64,000 nt of DNA from Devosia sp. Lineage in GTDB: Bacteria; Pseudomonadota; Alphaproteobacteria; Rhizobiales; Devosiaceae. The notes beneath the pieces were generated by a model, which was given only the letters and a program-made list of their open reading frames with translations, was not told the origin of the DNA and ran no database searches. The stretch covers positions 1 through 64,000 of the forward strand of contig NZ_JAFKHE010000027.1 of assembly GCF_017307495.1 (NCBI RefSeq), given 5' to 3'. The translations under genes and the position numbers were made by a program. Positions 1 through 8,931 of the stretch are shown one piece after another (the stretch's first letter is position 1; each line of letters starts with the position of its first letter).

Positions 1-228
1 GAGCGTGCGCGGCTGGTTCTCTCCACACCCCTGTTACCAGGACGGGACCTGACCAGTCGGCCGGTTGCCCACGACACCGACCCGCCATGGGACGACTCCC
101 ATGACCCTCGATATCCCCCACCGTTCGTTCGTCGCGACCGCCGCCCGTGCGAAGGACCGGGAGAGGATAAGGGGGGCTGGGTGGTGGGGGGATAAGTTTT
201 GTGCGAAAGACTTTCGGCTGGTGCGTGG

Positions 229-483
229 GGCCCCCCCACCCACCGGCTTCGCCGGTCCCCCCTCCCCACGGGGGGGAGGGAGAATCCGACTGCAAGCTTC
301 GGTTCCATCGTCTCCCTCCCCTTGATGGGGAGGGTAGTGGAGCTTGGCAGCTTGCTGCCTAGCGGAACTGGGTGGGGTGGGGCCCAAGGCGCTGCGTCGC
401 CAGTCCCGAACGTGGGCCCCCTCATCCGCCCTTCGGGCACCTTCTCCCTGGATGGGAGAAGGTGGGCGAAGCCCGGATGAGGG
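229..483. repeat. Cluster of GC-rich hairpin repeats in non-coding DNA
   Basis: The first 560 bases hold no convincing gene. They contain a series of inverted repeats: CTCCCC/GGGGAG-type hairpins near 255-290 and 311-335, and a nested pair with arms CCCTCATCCG (418-427) with CGGATGAGGG (474-483) enclosing ACCTTCTCCC (439-448) with GGGAGAAGGT (454-463). Related hairpins recur at 2756-2798, 38190-38230 and 59899-60005, so this is a dispersed REP/BIME-like family. The phrase AACTGGGTGGGG at 365-376 recurs near 3690. Confidence 0.75.
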
Positions 484-560
484 TGGGGCGGCACTCGGCG
501 GGGGATACGACGCTCGCCGGATGGGTGTGGGCAGAACGGTGCCCCAGCTGACGAGAGGTC

Positions 561-3176
561 CTACAGCTTCACCCCGTTCAGCCGCAGTGCGTTGGCGATC
601 ACGCTGACCGAACTCAGCGACATCGCCGCGGCGGCGATCATCGGCGACAGCAGCCAGCCGGTGAGCGGGTAGAGGACGCCGGCCGCGAGCGGGATGCAGA
701 CGGCGTTGTAGCCGAACGCCAGCCACAGGTTCTGCTTGATGTTCTGGAGCGTCGCCTTGGCGAGCCGGCGCGCCTTGACGATGCCGGCGAGGTCGCCCTT
801 GAGCAGCGTGATGCCGGCACTCTCGATGGCCACGTCGGCACCCGTGCCCATGGCGACGCCGACATCGGCAGCGGCAAGGGCCGGGGCGTCGTTGACGCCG
901 TCGCCGGCAAAGGCCACCGCGCGGCCCTGGCGCTTGAGTTCACCGATCAGCGTGTGCTTGTCCTCCGGCGTCATGCCGGCGCGCACCTCGCTGAGCCCCA
1001 GATCGCGGCCCACGGCCTCGGCGGTCCCCCTGGCATCGCCGGTCGCCATGACCACCGCCACGCCGTCGGCGCGCAGGCTCGCGATCGCCTCGCGGGCTCC
1101 TGCCTTGATCGGATCGGCCACGGTGACAACACCGATCGCCGCTCCGTCATGCGCCACGAGGATCGCCGTCTTGCCCGCCGCCGCCTGCTGCCCGACCAGC
1201 TCGGCGAGCTTGTCGTCCACGGCAATGCCCTGCTCCTGCAGGAGCCGGATATTGCCCATCAGTGCCGGCTTCGCGCCGACATCGCCCCTGATGCCGCGCC
1301 CCGTGAGCGAGGTGAAACCCTCGGCGAGGAGGACCCGGGCGCCGCGCGCCTCCGCGCCCTTCACCACCGCATGCGCGATCGGATGCTCGGAGTGCTTCTC
1401 CAGCGCCGCGGCAACCGAGAGCACGAAGCCCTCGTCCACGCCCCGCACCGGGATCACCTGCTCCAGCGTCGGCCGGCCTTCGGTCAGCGTGCCGGTCTTG
1501 TCGACCACCAGCGTGTCGACCCGCGCGAAAGCCTCGAGCGCCTTGGCATCCTTGACCAGCACGCCGGCATGCGCACCGCGCCCGGTCGCGACCATCACCG
1601 ACATCGGCGTTGCGAGGCCCAGCGCACACGGACAGGCGATGATCAGCACCGAGATCGCCGCGATCACCGCCTCGCCCAGGTCACCCCCGAACACCAGCCA
1701 GGCGACGAACGCGCCGATGGCGATCACGACGACCGCCGGCACGAACCAGGCGGCAACCCGGTCGGCGAGATCCTGGATCGGCGCGCGGCTGCGCTGCGCC
1801 TTGCCCACCAGCGCGACGATCTGGCTGAGCCGCGTCTCGGCGCCGACATGGGTCGCCTTCATGACGAAGCTGCCCTGGCCATTGAGGGTGCCACCGGTCA
1901 CCGCCTCGTCCCTGGTCTTCTCGACCGGCACCGGCTCGCCGGTCAGCATCGATTCATCGACGAAGCTCTGCCCTTCCAGCACCACGCCATCGACCGGCAC
2001 CGCCTCGCCCGGCCGCACCCGCAGCCAGTCGCCGGCGACGACCTCTTCGATCGGCACCTCGATATCGCGGCCCTGCCAGACCCGCCGCGCCGTCTTGGGC
2101 GCGAGGTTGAGCAGCGCCCTGATCGCCTTGCCGGTGGCATCGCGGGCGCGCAGTTCCAGCACCTGCCCGACGAACACCAGCGCCACGATCACCGAGGCGG
2201 CCTCGAAATAGACCGGCGGCTTGCCGCCCATATGCGTCATGCTCATCGGGAAGATCTGCGGGAACAGCACGGCCACCACCGAGAACAGGTAGGACGCGCC
2301 GACCCCCAGCCCGATCAGCGTCCACATGTTGGGCGAACGGTTGCGCAGCGAGTTCCAGAAGCGCCGGAAGAACGGCCAGGCCGCCCACAGCACCACGGGC
2401 GTCGCCAGCACCAGCTCGAGCCAGGTCGCAAGATCCTCTCCGATCCACTCGCGCACCGGGACACCGACCATCCCGCCCATGGCCAGGACCAGGATTGGCA
2501 CGCTCAGCAGGGCGCTCACCCACAGCCGGCGCGTGAAGTCGACCAGCTCCGGATTCGGCCCGTCACCGAGCGAAGCTACCATCGGCTCGAGCGCCATGCC
2601 GCAGATCGGGCAATCGCCCGGCCCGTCCTTGACGATCTCTGGATGCATCGGGCACGTCCACTTGGTGCCCTGAGGCACGCTGGCTGGGTCCACCGGCGCG
2701 GCGCCATGCGAATGGCCGTGGTGCGCGTGGTGGGCGTGGTCGTGCCCCGCGTGATCCTCCCCCGCGGGGCGGGGGAGGTGGCCAGCCGCAGGCTGGCCGG
2801 AGGGGGCCGCCCCGCCCGCCGGTATCCCCGGCAACACGAACGGCTTGGCATTCAGATACTTCGCCGGATCGGCCTCGAAGCTCTTCTGGCAGCCCTCGCT
2901 GCAGAAATAGTATCGCGTGCCCTCGTGCTTGAGCATGTGGCGCGCTGTCGTCCGGTCCACCTGCATGCCGCACACGGGGTCGGTGGCCTTGAGATACCTG
3001 TCCGGATCGGCCTCGAACTTGCCCTTGCAGCCGGCCGAACAGAAGCCGATCTCGCGCCCCTCATGGGTGGTGCGATGCGGCGTCTTCGCCATGTCGACGA
3101 TCATGCCGCATACCGGGTCGCGCGTCACCGCGCCCTCGTGACTGCCATGCGAATGGTTGTGCTGATGTGTGTCCAT
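561..3176 (-). CDS. copA: Copper-translocating P1B-type ATPase with two YHS domains
   Basis: Inner-membrane ATPase that exports Cu(I) from the cytoplasm. The 871-residue protein starts with a His-rich stretch, then two YHS-type metal-binding modules (DPVCGM at 20-25 and 66-71, each followed by a CSxGC pair at 46-50 and 92-96), a His-rich linker (about 142-157) and a CPMHP heavy-metal-binding motif at 175-179. The P-type core follows: CPC metal site in TM6 near 514, phosphorylation motif DKTGT near 556, HP motif near 595 and GDGVNDAP near 760. There is no classical HMA domain (CxxC) at the N-terminus; the YHS/CPMHP modules replace it. It is divergent from cueR and shares a MerR-type promoter with it. 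A REP-like hairpin forms residues 127-141. Confidence 0.95.
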   Translation of the reverse strand: MDTHQHNHSHGSHEGAVTRDPVCGMIVDMAKTPHRTTHEGREIGFCSAGCKGKFEADPDRYLKATDPVCGMQVDRTTARHMLKHEGTRYYFCSEGCQKSFEADPAKYLNAKPFVLPGIPAGGAAPSGQPAAGHLPRPAGEDHAGHDHAHHAHHGHSHGAAPVDPASVPQGTKWTCPMHPEIVKDGPGDCPICGMALEPMVASLGDGPNPELVDFTRRLWVSALLSVPILVLAMGGMVGVPVREWIGEDLATWLELVLATPVVLWAAWPFFRRFWNSLRNRSPNMWTLIGLGVGASYLFSVVAVLFPQIFPMSMTHMGGKPPVYFEAASVIVALVFVGQVLELRARDATGKAIRALLNLAPKTARRVWQGRDIEVPIEEVVAGDWLRVRPGEAVPVDGVVLEGQSFVDESMLTGEPVPVEKTRDEAVTGGTLNGQGSFVMKATHVGAETRLSQIVALVGKAQRSRAPIQDLADRVAAWFVPAVVVIAIGAFVAWLVFGGDLGEAVIAAISVLIIACPCALGLATPMSVMVATGRGAHAGVLVKDAKALEAFARVDTLVVDKTGTLTEGRPTLEQVIPVRGVDEGFVLSVAAALEKHSEHPIAHAVVKGAEARGARVLLAEGFTSLTGRGIRGDVGAKPALMGNIRLLQEQGIAVDDKLAELVGQQAAAGKTAILVAHDGAAIGVVTVADPIKAGAREAIASLRADGVAVVMATGDARGTAEAVGRDLGLSEVRAGMTPEDKHTLIGELKRQGRAVAFAGDGVNDAPALAAADVGVAMGTGADVAIESAGITLLKGDLAGIVKARRLAKATLQNIKQNLWLAFGYNAVCIPLAAGVLYPLTGWLLSPMIAAAAMSLSSVSVIANALRLNGVKL
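2756..2798. repeat. REP-like double hairpin inside copA coding sequence
   Basis: Two adjacent perfect inverted repeats: CCTCCCCCGC (2756-2765) with GCGGGGGAGG (2769-2778), and GGCCAGCC (2780-2787) with GGCTGGCC (2791-2798). They belong to the same sequence style as the intergenic repeats at 229-483 and 59899-60005. Here they are read in frame as CopA residues 127-141, in the flexible linker between the second YHS module and the His-rich segment. Confidence 0.7.
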
Positions 3177-3202
3177 GGTCCGTTCCTATCCTACTGGACC
3201 TT

Positions 3203-3233
3203 GTTCTGCACCTTCCCATCATGGTAAGGTCAA
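3203..3233 (-). promoter_or_regulatory. CueR-type operator/promoter of copA
   Basis: A near-perfect dyad ACCTT-CCCATCATGG-AAGGT lies at 3210-3230. On the minus strand it is placed between a -35 TTGACC (3233-3228) and a weak -10 CAGAAC (3208-3203) with 19-bp spacing. The over-long spacer with the dyad inside it is the hallmark of MerR/CueR-activated promoters, here directed at copA. The divergent cueR starts just to the right. Confidence 0.85.
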
Positions 3234-3259
3234 GTCTGTTGTTTAGGATGGAAACGAGC

Positions 3260-3661
3260 ATGCAGATCGGCGAGGCCTCGAGGCTGACCGGCGTATCCGC
3301 CAAGATGATCCGCCACTACGAAGCGATCGGCCTGATCCCCTCGGCGGACCGGCGGGACAGCAACTACCGCGACTACGGCCACCACGACATCCATCGCCTC
3401 GGCTTCATCCGCCGCGCCCGCGATCTCGGCTTCTCGATCGACCAGATCCGCGACCTGCTCCGGCTCTGGGGCGACACGCATCGCTCGAGCGCCGACGTCA
3501 AGGCGCTGACCCAGACCCATATCGCCGAACTCGACGCCAAGATTCGGCTGATGGGCGAGATGCGCGCCACCCTGGCCAACCTGTCGGCCGCCTGCGACGG
3601 CGACCACCGGCCGGACTGCCCTATCATCGAAGGGTTGGCGGGGATGCCGCACCGGCATTGA
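3260..3661 (+). CDS. cueR: CueR-like copper-responsive MerR family regulator
   Basis: Transcription factor that senses Cu(I) and activates copper efflux. The 133-residue protein has an N-terminal MerR winged HTH (MQIGEASRLTGVSAKMIRHYE region, residues 1-70), a dimerisation helix, and a C-terminal metal loop with two cysteines eight residues apart (C-DGDHRPD-C followed by PIIEGLAG). This matches the CueR C112/C120 loop. The ATG at 3260 matches the family N-terminus and has GGA about seven bases upstream; an ATG at 3248 would add four residues. It lies divergent from copA across the operator at 3203-3233, which fits direct control of the ATPase. Confidence 0.92.
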   Translation: MQIGEASRLTGVSAKMIRHYEAIGLIPSADRRDSNYRDYGHHDIHRLGFIRRARDLGFSIDQIRDLLRLWGDTHRSSADVKALTQTHIAELDAKIRLMGEMRATLANLSAACDGDHRPDCPIIEGLAGMPHRH

Positions 3662-3719
3662 CGGGCCGGCGTCCGGACCGTCTGCCGAAACTGGGTGGGG
3701 CGGAGCCGAGCGCTACTGC

Positions 3720-5192
3720 CTAGACGCTCAGGCACAGATACTTGATATCGAGATAGTCCTCGATCCCGTATTTCGATCCCTCGCGTCCGTGCCCCGACTG
3801 CTTCACCCCGCCGAACGGCGCCAGTTCGGTGGAGATCAGCCCGGTGTTGATCCCGACCATGCCGTAGTCGAGCGCCTCGGCCACCTTGAAGACGCGGCTG
3901 AGGTCCGTCGCGTAAAAGTATGAGGCGAGCCCGAACTCCGTCGCATTGGCGAGTTCGATCACTTCCTCCACCGTCTCGAACCGGAACAGCGGCGCCAGCG
4001 GCCCGAACGTTTCCTCGCGCGCCAGCACCATGTCGGCCGTGGCGTCTGCGACGATGGTGGGCTCGAAGAACAGCCCGCCTCGACGCTTGCCGCCCGCCAG
4101 TAGCCTGCCGCCCTTGCGTAGCGCATCGGTGAGGTGCCGCTCCACTTTCTCCACCGCCTTCTCGTCGATCAGCGGCCCTGTGGTGATCCCCTCGCCAAAC
4201 CCGTCACCGACCCGAAGCTTGGCCACCGCGGCGGCGAACTTGTCCGCGAACTCGTCGTAGACGTCGGCCTGCACATAGATGCGGTTGGCGCACACGCAGG
4301 TCTGCCCGTTATTGCGGTATTTCGACACCATGGCGCCCTCGACCGCCGCATCGAGATCGGCGTCGTCGAACACGATGAACGGCGCATTGCCGCCGAGTTC
4401 CAGCCCCAGCCGCTTCACCTGGTCCGCCGCCTGCCGCATCAGGATGCGGCCGACCTCGGTCGAGCCGGTGAAACTGATCTTGCGGACGATCTCGTTGGAG
4501 CAGAACTCCTTGCCCAGGTCGGACGAATGCGTCGACGGCAACAGGTTGAACAGCCCGCCCGGCAGCCCGGCCCGCTCGGCCAGCACCGCCAGCGCAATGG
4601 CGGAGAGGGGGGTCTCCGCGGCCGGCTTGCTCACCACCGCACAGCCCGCTGCCAGCGCGGGGGCCATCTTCCGGGCCAGCATCGAGTTGGGGAAGTTCCA
4701 CGGCGTGATCGTCGCCACCACCCCGACCGGCTGCTTGATGACGATGATGCGCTTGTCCTCCTGATGGCCGGGGATCGTGTCGCCATACACACGCTTGGCC
4801 TCCTCGCCGAACCACTCGACATAGCTCGCGCCATAGAGCACCTCGCCCTTCGCCTCGGGCACCGGCTTGCCCTGCTCGGCCGTCATGATCGCGGCCAGGT
4901 CGTCGGCGTTCTCGACCATCAGATCGTAGAGCCGGCGCAGCACCGCGGCGCGCGACTTGCCGGTCTTTCTCGCCCATTCCGCCTGCGCCGCCTCCGCCGC
5001 CGCGATGGCGAGCCTGGCTTCGGCGACGCCGCAGTTCGGCAGCACGGCCAGCACCTCCCCGGTGGAGGGGTTGGTGACCTTGAACGTCGAGCCGTTCTCC
5101 GCCGTCTCCAGCCATCGCCCACCGATATGGGCGGCCGCCTTGAGCAGCGACCTGTCCTTGAGATGGCTATTCAGCGCGTCGGTGATCGGCAT
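3720..5192 (-). CDS. gabD: NAD(P)-dependent succinate-semialdehyde dehydrogenase family
   Basis: Cytosolic aldehyde dehydrogenase (490 residues, normal for the family) predicted to oxidise succinate semialdehyde to succinate. Visible ALDH motifs are TPWNFP, the FTGSTEVGR cofactor motif, LELGGNAPF with the general-base Glu, and NNGQTCVCANR with the catalytic Cys. GabD-like features include the N-terminal IGGRW and the C-terminal GGVKQSGHGREGSKYGIEDY. It is divergently arranged with the SMP-30 lactonase gene 115 bases away, so an alternative substrate such as a ketoglutarate semialdehyde from sugar-acid oxidation cannot be excluded. Confidence 0.85.
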   Translation of the reverse strand: MPITDALNSHLKDRSLLKAAAHIGGRWLETAENGSTFKVTNPSTGEVLAVLPNCGVAEARLAIAAAEAAQAEWARKTGKSRAAVLRRLYDLMVENADDLAAIMTAEQGKPVPEAKGEVLYGASYVEWFGEEAKRVYGDTIPGHQEDKRIIVIKQPVGVVATITPWNFPNSMLARKMAPALAAGCAVVSKPAAETPLSAIALAVLAERAGLPGGLFNLLPSTHSSDLGKEFCSNEIVRKISFTGSTEVGRILMRQAADQVKRLGLELGGNAPFIVFDDADLDAAVEGAMVSKYRNNGQTCVCANRIYVQADVYDEFADKFAAAVAKLRVGDGFGEGITTGPLIDEKAVEKVERHLTDALRKGGRLLAGGKRRGGLFFEPTIVADATADMVLAREETFGPLAPLFRFETVEEVIELANATEFGLASYFYATDLSRVFKVAEALDYGMVGINTGLISTELAPFGGVKQSGHGREGSKYGIEDYLDIKYLCLSV

Positions 5193-5307
5193 CGGAATTC
5201 TCCTTCAGGCCGAAAGCTCTGCACCTCGCCCTCGGTCAGTGCAAGTGGCCTTGCCCGGCTCCGGAACTTCCTGTTGGATGCCGCCGAAAACCAGACTGGG
5301 GGAGTCG

Positions 5308-6216
5308 ATGGCCGGCATCTACGAGCGTCATGAAAAGGAATTCGGGAACCTGATCCAGGGGAGCGCCAAGCTCGAAACCCTGTTCTCCGACTGCCGCTGG
5401 GCCGAGGGCCCGGTGTGGTTCGGCGATGCCAACCAGCTGATCTGGTCCGACATCCCCAACAACCGCCTCATGCGCTGGACGCCCGACGGCGGCGCCTCGG
5501 TGTTCCGCCACAACTCCAACTACATCAACGGCAACACGCGTGACCGCGAAGGCCGGCTCGTGTCCTGCTCGCACGGCGGCCGCAACGTGGTTCGCACCGA
5601 ACTCGACGGCACCATCACCGTGCTCGCCGACAGCTACCGGGGCAAAAAGCTCAACGCGCCCAACGACGTCGTCGTGAAGTCCGACGGCACCATCTGGTTC
5701 ACCGATCCCGGCTACGGCATCCTCTCCGACTACGAGGGCTACAAGGGCGAGTTCGAGCAGGACGGCTGCTACGTCTTCTGCCTCGATCCGGCGACGGGCA
5801 CGCTCAAGGTCGTCGTCGACGACTTCATCCGCCCCAACGGGCTGGCTTTCTCGCCCGACGAGTCGATCCTCTACGTCGCCGACAGCGCCTACAGCCACGG
5901 CGAGGACCTGCCCCGCCACATCCGCGCCTTCGACGTGCATGCCGACAACACCGTCGGCAACAGCCGCGTCTTCTGCGTCACCGATGTCGGCCTGCCCGAC
6001 GGCTTCCGCGTCGATGATCGCGGCAACATCTGGACCTCCGCCTGGGACGGCGTGCACTGCTTCAACCCCTCGGGCGTCCTGCTCGGCAAGATCCTGACGC
6101 CCGACAGCGTGGCCAATGTCGAGTTCGGCGGCCCCCGCCGCAACCGCCTGTTCATCTGCGCCACGCAGAGCCTGCACAGCATCTACCTGGCCGTGAACGG
6201 GGCGCGTCGCCCCTAG
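5308..6216 (+). CDS. SMP-30/gluconolactonase family lactone hydrolase
   Basis: Six-bladed beta-propeller lactonase, 302 residues, expected to open sugar-acid lactones with a divalent metal. The start is the ATG at 5308, preceded by GGGGGAG. Family landmarks: WAEGPVW near the N-terminus (metal-binding Glu), an NAPNDVVVKSDGTIWFTD-type blade, and RPNGLAFSPDE followed by LYVADS containing the conserved Asn and Asp. The specific sugar lactone cannot be told from sequence. Its neighbours are a divergent semialdehyde dehydrogenase and, convergently, an Rnk-like gene. Confidence 0.85.
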   Translation: MAGIYERHEKEFGNLIQGSAKLETLFSDCRWAEGPVWFGDANQLIWSDIPNNRLMRWTPDGGASVFRHNSNYINGNTRDREGRLVSCSHGGRNVVRTELDGTITVLADSYRGKKLNAPNDVVVKSDGTIWFTDPGYGILSDYEGYKGEFEQDGCYVFCLDPATGTLKVVVDDFIRPNGLAFSPDESILYVADSAYSHGEDLPRHIRAFDVHADNTVGNSRVFCVTDVGLPDGFRVDDRGNIWTSAWDGVHCFNPSGVLLGKILTPDSVANVEFGGPRRNRLFICATQSLHSIYLAVNGARRP

Positions 6217-6240
6217 GCTGGCAGGCCGCCGGGTCCGGTC

Positions 6241-6261
6241 GGCCGCCTGGCTCAGGCGGCC
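6241..6261. terminator. GC-rich hairpin between convergent genes
   Basis: Perfect 8-bp stem GGCCGCCT (6241-6248) and AGGCGGCC (6254-6261) with a 5-base loop, lying between the lactonase stop and the convergent Rnk-like gene. There is no T-run on either side, so function as an intrinsic terminator is only likely from its position. Confidence 0.4.
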
Positions 6262-6286
6262 ACACCGGCCCGGGGCCGCGCCGGTA

Positions 6287-6685
6287 TCATGCGTCGACCG
6301 ACAGCACCGTCAGCACGTGCTTTGCCCCGTCCCGGCTGACCCAGGTGATGGACTGGCCGACATCGAGGCCGACCAGCGCCGTGCCGACCGGCGTCAGCAC
6401 CGAGATCTTGCCCTCGGCAATGTCGGCTTCGGCGGGATAGACCAGCGTCACCGTGCGGTCGGCTCCGTTGTCGGGACGGTAGGTCACGGTCGAGCCCATG
6501 CGAACCACGCTCGGCGCGAGCTTCTTCTGGGGCACGACGCGGGCCCGCTCGACCTCGTAGAGGAGATCGTCGGCAGCATCGGAGGAGTGCCCGCTGCCAG
6601 CCATGGCAAGGGCGATGAGCATGCGATGGTCGTCCTCGCTGAGGACGATCTTCGGCTTGAGGTCTTGGCGACGCAGCGATGGCAT
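6287..6685 (-). CDS. rnk: Rnk/GreA-GreB C-terminal domain protein
   Basis: Small (132-residue) protein of the nucleoside diphosphate kinase regulator family: a short N-terminal helical part and a C-terminal GreA/GreB FKBP-like domain. The domain shows the pattern VRMGSTVTY, then VTLVYPAEADIAEGKISVLTPVGTALVGL. Members bind RNA polymerase near the secondary channel. Start chosen at 6685, preceded by AAAGGAA. An upstream in-frame ATG would add 29 residues without family similarity. Transcribed alone, with about 270 bases of non-coding DNA before it. Confidence 0.85.
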   Translation of the reverse strand: MPSLRRQDLKPKIVLSEDDHRMLIALAMAGSGHSSDAADDLLYEVERARVVPQKKLAPSVVRMGSTVTYRPDNGADRTVTLVYPAEADIAEGKISVLTPVGTALVGLDVGQSITWVSRDGAKHVLTVLSVDA

Positions 6686-6957
6686 CGTGAAATTCCTTTC
6701 GAGTGTGAGCGTCCGCATGGGCACATCGGCCCCGCGATAGCTCGCTGAATGCTTGAGATTGGCGCCTTGCATGACTGGCCGGGCGTGTTCCGCGCGGACC
6801 AGGATATCCCCGGACCCGCCGGCGCCTCAGGCGCGAGTCATGGGGCTATAGTCCTGCGATGGGCGTTTCCCAGCGCGGCTCGACACCAGTAATGGTCGCG
6901 AAGCAAGACATGCAGCCAATATGGGGATGCTGGCGGCAATGTCAAATCGGCCCAGCC

Positions 6958-7236
6958 TCACGCCGTGGGCAGCGCGCTGAAACCCTTGGGCAGCGGAGCC
7001 TCGTACGGCCCCGTGCGCACATCGGTGACCGCCGACGCCGGCGGTCCCGCGTGCAGTTCCATCAGGATATGCTGGATCTCCTGCTCATCGCCGGCGAACA
7101 CCACCTCGACGGTCCCGTCGCGGCGATTGCGTACCCAACCGTCGAGGCCGAGCGCCTGCGCTTCATCGACCACGAAGGCACGAAATCCGACCCCCTGCAC
7201 CCGTCCGCTGATGATCACGTGGACGGACCGGCGCAT
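6958..7236 (-). CDS. acyP: Acylphosphatase
   Basis: Small cytosolic enzyme (92 residues) that hydrolyses acyl phosphates. Both family signatures are present: GRVQGVGFRAFV near residue 13, with the phosphate-binding Arg, and GWVRNRRDGTVEVVF near residue 35, with the catalytic Asn. Its ATG overlaps the stop of the UxaA-type dehydratase gene in a TGATG arrangement at 7234-7238, so the two are translationally coupled. The metabolic meaning of that coupling is not obvious. Confidence 0.9.
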   Translation of the reverse strand: MRRSVHVIISGRVQGVGFRAFVVDEAQALGLDGWVRNRRDGTVEVVFAGDEQEIQHILMELHAGPPASAVTDVRTGPYEAPLPKGFSALPTA

Positions 7237-8789
7237 CAGAACGTGGCGCCGATCTGCCAGGGGACAAACTCGTTGTCGCCGTAGCCCAGGAGTTCCGACT
7301 TGGATTTCTTGCCCGAAGCCACGGCGAGGATCTCGTCGAAGATCTCCTGCCCCTTCTCTTCGAGCGAGCCGCCTTCGACGACGTCGCCACCGTTGATGTC
7401 CATGTCGTCGATCATCTTGTGGTAGATGTCCGAGTTCGTGGCGATCTTGATCGACGGCGTCGGCTTGCAGCCATAGGCCGAGCCGCGGCCCGTGGTGAAG
7501 CAGAGCACGTTCGCACCGCCGGCCACCTGGCCGGTCGCCGATACCGGGTCGTAGCCGGGCGTGTCCATGAAGACGAACCCCTTCTCGGTCACTGGTTCGG
7601 CATAATGATACACTGCATTGAGCGGCGTTGTCCCGCCTTTTGCGGCCGCACCAAGCGATTTCTCCAGAATTGTCGTAAGTCCGCCCAACTTGTTTCCTGG
7701 AGACGGGTTGTTGTTCATCTCCATGTTGTTGCGCTCGGCGTAATCTTCCCACCAATGGATGATATCGATGAGCTTCTCGCCAACCTCCCGTGTCTTGGCG
7801 CGGCGCGTCAGCAGGTGCTCGGCCCCATAGATTTCCGGCGTCTCGGAAAGGATTGCCGTGCCGCCGTGCCGGACCAGGATGTCGGCCGCGACGCCCAGCG
7901 CCGGATTGGCGGTGATGCCCGAATAGCCGTCCGAGCCGCCGCACTGCAGCGCCAGCATCAGCTCCGACGCCGGCTGCGTCGTACGGGTCGACCGGTTGAC
8001 GATCGGCAGCATGGCCTTCACCGCCTCAACCCCGGCCTCGACGGTCTTCCTGGTACCGCCGACCTCCTGGATGGTCATGGTGCGGAACGTCTCGTTCTCG
8101 GTGACGCCATAAGCCTCCTTGAGCCGCGGGATCTGGAAGCCCTCGCAGCCCAGCCCGACCATGATCACGCCGCCCATGTTGGGGTTCGTGGCGTAGCCCC
8201 ATGTCGTCTTCTTGAGCGTGTCGAAGATCACCCCGCGATAGTCGATCACGCAGCCATTGGCCTGCTTGAGCGCCACGACGCCGTCGATGTTCGGATAATC
8301 GTCGAGGATGCCCGAGCGCTCGATCTCGCGCGCGATGAACCCGGCGACCGTCGTCGAGCAGTTCACCGAGGTGAGGATGCCGACGTAGTTGCGCGTCCCC
8401 ACCTGCCCGTTGGCGCGCTTGAACCCCTGGAACGTCGCCCGCTCGTCGTCCGGCACGAAGTCGACCGGCACCACGCCCTCACCGAAGGCATAGTCGCGCT
8501 CGAACGCACCATGATCCTCGCCGATGGTCACGTTGTGCTCGTGCATCCACTCGCCCGGCGGCACGCTGTCCCTGGCGAAGCCGATGATCTGGCCGAACTT
8601 GACGATCGGCTCGCCGGCGGCGATCGCCCGCACCGAGAACTTGTGTCCCTTGGGCACGCGCTTGGTCGTCCGCACCCCCTGCGGCGTATCGGTGCCGACA
8701 TCGAGATTGACGAGGGCAACCGCGACATTGTCGCTGGGGTTGAGCAGCAGCGTCTTGGCGGCCGCGGGGCGGGACATGACTTCGGACAT
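7236..8789 (-). CDS. UxaA family sugar-acid dehydratase (altronate dehydratase-like)
   Basis: Predicted metal-dependent sugar-acid dehydratase of 517 residues, full length for the UxaA/GarD family. It has an N-terminal SAF-type domain (about 15-95) and the catalytic C-terminal domain. Conserved Cys-containing stretches are visible: TSVNCSTT, QANGCVIDYRG, GLGCEGFQ, ALQCGGSDGYSG and GSAYGCKPTPSIK. The start is the ATG at 8789; a second ATG four codons later is possible. It is divergent from a GntR regulator whose operon encodes a FucU-type mutarotase and a FAH hydrolase, which points to L-fuconate (or a related 6-deoxy acid) rather than altronate as the substrate. That is inference. Confidence 0.85.
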   Translation of the reverse strand: MSEVMSRPAAAKTLLLNPSDNVAVALVNLDVGTDTPQGVRTTKRVPKGHKFSVRAIAAGEPIVKFGQIIGFARDSVPPGEWMHEHNVTIGEDHGAFERDYAFGEGVVPVDFVPDDERATFQGFKRANGQVGTRNYVGILTSVNCSTTVAGFIAREIERSGILDDYPNIDGVVALKQANGCVIDYRGVIFDTLKKTTWGYATNPNMGGVIMVGLGCEGFQIPRLKEAYGVTENETFRTMTIQEVGGTRKTVEAGVEAVKAMLPIVNRSTRTTQPASELMLALQCGGSDGYSGITANPALGVAADILVRHGGTAILSETPEIYGAEHLLTRRAKTREVGEKLIDIIHWWEDYAERNNMEMNNNPSPGNKLGGLTTILEKSLGAAAKGGTTPLNAVYHYAEPVTEKGFVFMDTPGYDPVSATGQVAGGANVLCFTTGRGSAYGCKPTPSIKIATNSDIYHKMIDDMDINGGDVVEGGSLEEKGQEIFDEILAVASGKKSKSELLGYGDNEFVPWQIGATF

Positions 8790-8918
8790 CGGTGGCTCAT
8801 GCAAAATGGGACTTCGGGCCTGGACTGCCGAAAACCGGTGACGCCCGGCCGTGCCGGCTTGCGGCGGAAATGCGCTCGGGCGACAACCGGTCGCGATTGA
8901 ATTGCTCCGGCAGTCCAA

Positions 8919-8930
8919 CTAACATGTTAG
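8919..8930. promoter_or_regulatory. Candidate GntR operator CTAACATGTTAG
   Basis: A perfect 12-bp palindrome lies one base before the start codon of the GntR gene and about 130 bases upstream of the divergent dehydratase gene. Position and symmetry suit an FCD-type GntR dimer repressing both directions. Confidence 0.6.
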
Positions 8931-8931
8931 C

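Noticed and set aside
34..726. Open frame of 230 codons on the minus strand at the window start
   Set aside because: It reads through hairpin repeats, is rich in Pro/Arg and overlaps the copA 3' end in another frame; no family features.
954..3227. 757-codon open frame opposite copA
   Set aside because: Antisense shadow of a high-GC gene: His/Arg/Asp-rich composition without domains, while the opposite strand encodes an unmistakable P-type ATPase.
7236..8789. Naming the UxaA protein as altronate dehydratase outright
   Set aside because: The neighbouring genes point to deoxysugar use and no UxaB/UxaC genes are present, so only the family is claimed.
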